A stretch of DNA of 7,872 bases from an uncultured Prevotella sp. (GTDB lineage Bacteria; Bacteroidota; Bacteroidia; Bacteroidales; Bacteroidaceae), in contig CALGRN010000240.1 in NCBI GenBank assembly GCA_937880835.1, positions 1-7,872 on the forward strand, in the 5' to 3' direction. The notes beneath the pieces are model-generated. The model had not been told where the DNA came from. It did not search any database and saw nothing but the letters and a program-made list of their open reading frames with translations. A program made the translations under genes and the position numbers. Below, piece after piece: positions 6,034-7,872 of the stretch (its first letter is position 1; the number at the start of each line of letters is the position of its first letter).

Positions 6034-6969
6034 TCATCTTAATCCCCACGAATTGGGATATACGACAGTCTCTGTGTTTTCTTCTATGTTATCAGGAAGA
6101 TTGCAGAAGAAGTCTATTCCGGTACGTTTTTCCAATTCTCTTATAGATAAAACGTACTTGGAAAGTTTGTCGTCCTCATGGTTTTCGTTAAGATTTTCTA
6201 CCCAAAAGCCAATGGCTTTATATCCCTGCGAGTTCTTGCAAAGTATTGCCATGAAGAAATATTTAGGCACAATGAGACCTTTTGAGGTTACTTTCAGTAT
6301 GTCTTCGCTATGGTCTATCGTTCCGCCTTTGCATATATAGAGTGTGTCTCTAAATGAATTTCTGTTCCAACTTCTAAGCCGACTCTCCATCTTTTCCCAC
6401 AATCCGGCATTGAAAACGTTGTATTGCGGCTGCATGTTTGAAAGAAAGAACGTCTGATAATTGGCTTCGGGAGAGCACAATCTGTCGGCAGACGGACAGA
6501 TATGACCATGATCAAACCCTGAACCGCGATAAGGATCGGAGTCGAATCTGTATTGCAACGGTATCAATTCGTCTTGCGGATATTGCTTGCTTATATCATC
6601 GGAATAATATCGTTTCGTAGCCGTTACGCTTATATTGGCATACATCTGATAGCAACTCCAACGCTGTGATTTCTTCGTGCAATCCCATTCCACCGAGTAG
6701 TTCACGCCGTATTCATGATTTGTTTTTATTCCATTGGGAAATAAGGAGTCTTTTGCAAGTGTGGTTTTGTGTACGATCACGATGTTGTTCCCTGCCTTTA
6801 TACGTGGAAATTCAAGCCTTGCCAAATCCTTGTTGATGTCGGTGGGGTTGGCATTAGTATTTTTTTCGTTGGCTTGGTTATCTTCTTTCTCGTTGCTGCT
6901 GTCGTTTCTGCAATTAGTGAGAAGCAACATGCAAAAGAGCATGTATAATATTGTTTTCGTATGTTTCAT
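6034..6969 (-). CDS. Lipoprotein DNA/RNA non-specific endonuclease (NUC1 family)
   Basis: The 311-residue product starts with a lipoprotein signal: MKHTKTILYM, a hydrophobic stretch and the lipobox LLTNC with Cys20 as the likely acylated residue. An N/E/D/K-rich linker (21-46) tethers the catalytic domain, so the enzyme is probably anchored in the envelope and degrades DNA and RNA for nutrient scavenging. The active-site block GFDHGHICPSADR is at 151-163, with general base His156. PQYNVFNAGLWEKME at 181-195 supplies the metal-binding Asn187 and Glu195, aligned by eye to Asn119 and Glu127 of Serratia nuclease. Arg of the usual DRGH is His154 here. The frame can be extended to 7026, but those codons run through the terminator hairpin at 6981-7034 and would bury the signal peptide, so the ATG at 6967-6969 is the start. 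No promoter is visible between the hairpin and the gene. Confidence 0.9.
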   Translation of the reverse strand: MKHTKTILYMLFCMLLLTNCRNDSSNEKEDNQANEKNTNANPTDINKDLARLEFPRIKAGNNIVIVHKTTLAKDSLFPNGIKTNHEYGVNYSVEWDCTKKSQRWSCYQMYANISVTATKRYYSDDISKQYPQDELIPLQYRFDSDPYRGSGFDHGHICPSADRLCSPEANYQTFFLSNMQPQYNVFNAGLWEKMESRLRSWNRNSFRDTLYICKGGTIDHSEDILKVTSKGLIVPKYFFMAILCKNSQGYKAIGFWVENLNENHEDDKLSKYVLSIRELEKRTGIDFFCNLPDNIEENTETVVYPNSWGLR

Positions 6970-6980
6970 GTCTGTTAAAA

Positions 6981-7034
6981 ATAAAAGAGTGCAGATATAC
7001 GGAAAAATTTTTACGTATATCTGCACTCTTTTAT
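6981..7034 (-). terminator. Long perfect hairpin ending the rpmE2 transcript
   Basis: Bases 6981-7001 (AT, then AAAAGAGTGCAGATATACG) pair perfectly over 21 bp with 7014-7034; the inner AAAAATTTTT can add about three more pairs across one mismatch. Read on the minus strand, the stem is followed by TTTTATTTTT, so it should terminate rpmE2 transcripts 24 bases past the stop codon. The plus-strand T tract is shorter. It ends only 12 bases before the nuclease ATG. Confidence 0.85.
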
Positions 7035-7057
7035 AAAATATTCTTTATTTATGGGTA

Positions 7058-7309
7058 TTATTTTTTCAAGCTTCCATAACGGTTCATGAAACGGTCAACA
7101 CGTCCCGCTGTGTCAACAAGTTTGCTCTTTCCTGTATAGAAAGGGTGAGACGTGTTAGATATTTCTATTTTTACCAATGGGTAAGTTTCGCCTTCAAATT
7201 CTACTGTCTCTGTACTCTTGCATGTAGAACGTGTAAGGAACATATCGCCGTTGGACATATCCTTGAATACGACGGGGCGATAGTTTTCGGGATGAATTCC
7301 TTTTTTCAT
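7058..7309 (-). CDS. rpmE2: 50S ribosomal protein L31, type B
   Basis: An 83-residue protein of the L31 type B family, part of the large ribosomal subunit near the central protuberance and the intersubunit bridge. It opens MKKGIHPENYRPVVFKDMSNGD and contains FLTRSTCKSTETVEFEGETYPLVKIEISNTSHPFYTGK, the diagnostic block ending in SHPFYTG, followed by DTAGRVDRFMNRYG. Only one cysteine (residue 30) is present, so there is no zinc-binding CxxC set; this is the zinc-independent form. In Bacteroidota type B is usually the ordinary L31, so zinc-starvation regulation as for E. coli ykgM need not apply. The ATG at 7307-7309 is preceded by an AT-rich leader of about 50 bases from the promoter at 7367-7398. 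It ends in the long hairpin before the nuclease gene. Confidence 0.96.
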   Translation of the reverse strand: MKKGIHPENYRPVVFKDMSNGDMFLTRSTCKSTETVEFEGETYPLVKIEISNTSHPFYTGKSKLVDTAGRVDRFMNRYGSLKK

Positions 7310-7359
7310 TGTGATATTTTATATTGAATGTTATTAATTATTCGCTCATATAGATGTAA

Positions 7360-7393
7360 CAGGGTGCAAAATTACAAAGAATTATGCACCCTG
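7360..7393. repeat. Inverted repeat overlapping the rpmE2 promoter
   Basis: CAGGGTGCA (7360-7368) is mirrored by TGCACCCTG (7385-7393), 9 bp perfect, and pairing continues for four more bases after one mismatch. It covers the -7 element and the predicted start site. No T tract follows on either strand, so it fits an operator or a weak terminator of the gene fragment to the right better than a normal terminator. Confidence 0.55.
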
Positions 7394-7398
7394 CCAAA
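7367..7398 (-). promoter_or_regulatory. Bacteroidota-type promoter of rpmE2
   Basis: On the minus strand TTTG (7398-7395) and TAATTTTG (7374-7367) are separated by 20 bases, matching TTTG-N19-21-TAnnTTTG in both elements. The start of transcription is expected near 7360, giving a leader of about 50 bases before rpmE2. The -7 element lies inside the inverted repeat at 7360-7393. Confidence 0.7.
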
Positions 7399-7414
7399 TT
7401 ATTTATATATTTTT

Positions 7415-7618
7415 TCATTTAGCGTAGGTGATAGCAAGCTTCACTATACGCAGCTGAGTTCCGCCTTTGGTATCGGTATGGTCGTTCATGATAAACAGCT
7501 CGTTACTGTCGAAATTGCTGAATATCACGGTGGTATTGTCTTTCTTTTCAGGTGTTATCTGTATCTCACCTGCCTTTCCGTAAAGTTTTTCATTGCCATT
7601 GTAGAGAGTCTCACCGTA
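7415..7618 (-). CDS. C-terminal fragment (67 residues) of an unidentified Bacteroidales protein
   Basis: Reading leftward from about 7618, the frame starting with codons TAC GGT GAG (YGETLYNGNEKLYGKAG) is open to TGA at 7417-7415. It then reads EIQITPEKKDNTTVIFSNF and later NDHTDTKGGTQLRIVKLAITYAK. Alternating hydrophobic and polar residues suggest beta strands, as in small beta-sandwich domains at the ends of secreted or surface proteins. I do not recognise the family. Base composition matches the rest of the window. The upstream part is missing, because at about 7610-7619 the sequence switches to GC-rich ATPase DNA in another frame. This frame is in a different phase from the ATPase frame that overlaps it to 7555. 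It is followed by an AT-rich gap and the inverted repeat at 7360-7393. Confidence 0.5.
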   Translation of the reverse strand, partial: YGETLYNGNEKLYGKAGEIQITPEKKDNTTVIFSNFDSNELFIMNDHTDTKGGTQLRIVKLAITYAK

Positions 7619-7872
7619 TGGTGCGGCGCACGAAACGGACGATGCGTCACGAACTTGCCCCCGCCCTTCGCCTCGCCGGCGACGGAATGGATGCGGGAGA
7701 CCTCGAGCGCCTCCTCCACCGTAAGCGGCGGAAGAATGGACGGGATCCGCCGCGCGAGCATCGTCTTGCCCGAACCCGGGCTGCCGATCATGATGACATT
7801 GTGCCCGCCGGCAACGGCGATCTCAATCGCGTGTTTCGCCGAATCCTGTCCCTTCACGTCCGCAAAGTCATC
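7555..7872 (-). CDS. Internal fragment of a YifB/ComM-type Mg-chelatase-like AAA+ ATPase
   Basis: The frame enters at the right edge and is open to 7555. The real family sequence covers 7612-7872, about 86 residues: DDFADVKGQDSAKHAIEIA, then GGHNVIMIGSPGSGKTMLARR with Walker A GSPGSGKT, then IPSILPPLTVEEALEVSRIHSVAG, ending THRPFRAPHHTV. This is the start of the AAA+ module of YifB/ComM, a hexameric helicase that promotes branch migration in natural transformation in some bacteria. Family members continue HHT(A/V)SDA..GGG; here that continuation is replaced by about 19 residues (RLSTMAMKNF...) that are only out-of-frame reading of the neighbouring fragment. The GTG at 7855-7857 is an internal valine, not a start. 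The DNA is much richer in GC than the rest of the window, so it probably comes from another organism and was joined artificially. Confidence 0.85.
   Translation of the reverse strand, partial: DDFADVKGQDSAKHAIEIAVAGGHNVIMIGSPGSGKTMLARRIPSILPPLTVEEALEVSRIHSVAGEAKGGGKFVTHRPFRAPHHTVRLSTMAMKNFTERQVRYR
7609..7619. other. Chimeric junction between AT-rich and GC-rich DNA
   Basis: Left of this point lies AT-rich Bacteroidales-like coding DNA, right of it GC-rich ATPase DNA. The minus-strand bases ACGGTGAG fit both genes (HHTVS in one frame, YGE in the other), so a shared stretch of up to about 8 bases probably bridged the join. Confidence 0.65.

Noticed and set aside
5951..6340. Plus-strand frame of 129 codons
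   Set aside because: Most of it is antisense to the nuclease catalytic domain, and it has no recognisable motif or promoter.
6981..7034. Terminal inverted repeat of an insertion sequence
   Set aside because: Only one hairpin is present, with no transposase or target duplication nearby. It has the stem, T tract and position of a terminator.

Overview
The window reads as a Bacteroidales chromosome segment, most likely Prevotella-like. The grounds are AT-rich intergenic DNA, A-rich leaders without strong Shine-Dalgarno sites, promoters of the Bacteroidota form TTTG-N19-21-TAnnTTTG, a cysteine-poor type B L31, an AguA/AguB agmatine pathway, and a lipoprotein of Bacteroidota style. This is from recall of families; no database search was possible. 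The last ~255 bases on the right are clearly GC-rich and probably come from a different organism.

Layout. Bases 3-1169 are one open frame that joins the C-terminal end of a K+/H+ antiporter (last membrane helix plus a TrkA-C-like domain) to a phosphoglycerate kinase lacking about its first third. A strong terminator follows at 1194-1234. Next come a probable 41-residue conserved small protein (1373-1498) and rpe, ribulose-phosphate 3-epimerase (1509-2183), with its own terminator at 2224-2266. The rest lies on the minus strand: aguA (3318-4388) then aguB (2404-3279), a two-gene operon turning agmatine into putrescine behind a good promoter at 4393-4421. A 420-base intergenic region holds three tandem 22-bp repeats and a terminator. 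Upstream of it are a secreted TraB/GumN-family protein (4809-5717), a lipoprotein DNA/RNA non-specific endonuclease (6034-6969), a very long perfect hairpin (6981-7034), rpmE2 (7058-7309) and the rpmE2 promoter inside an inverted repeat (7360-7398). The right end is an orphan C-terminal fragment (7415-7618) fused out of frame to an internal piece of a YifB/ComM-type AAA+ ATPase (to 7872).

How the genes relate. aguA and aguB form a complete two-step pathway. The pgk fragment and rpe belong to central carbon metabolism (glycolysis and pentose phosphate pathway) but a terminator separates them. The TraB-like protein, the nuclease and L31 look like independent units. I see no CRISPR array, tRNA, rRNA, transposase or recognisable defence cassette, and no convincing new multi-gene system. 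The points most worth checking are the two gene-fusion junctions, the 22-bp repeats, the two hairpin/promoter arrangements around rpmE2 and the nuclease, and a 31-codon in-frame open extension behind the nuclease stop.
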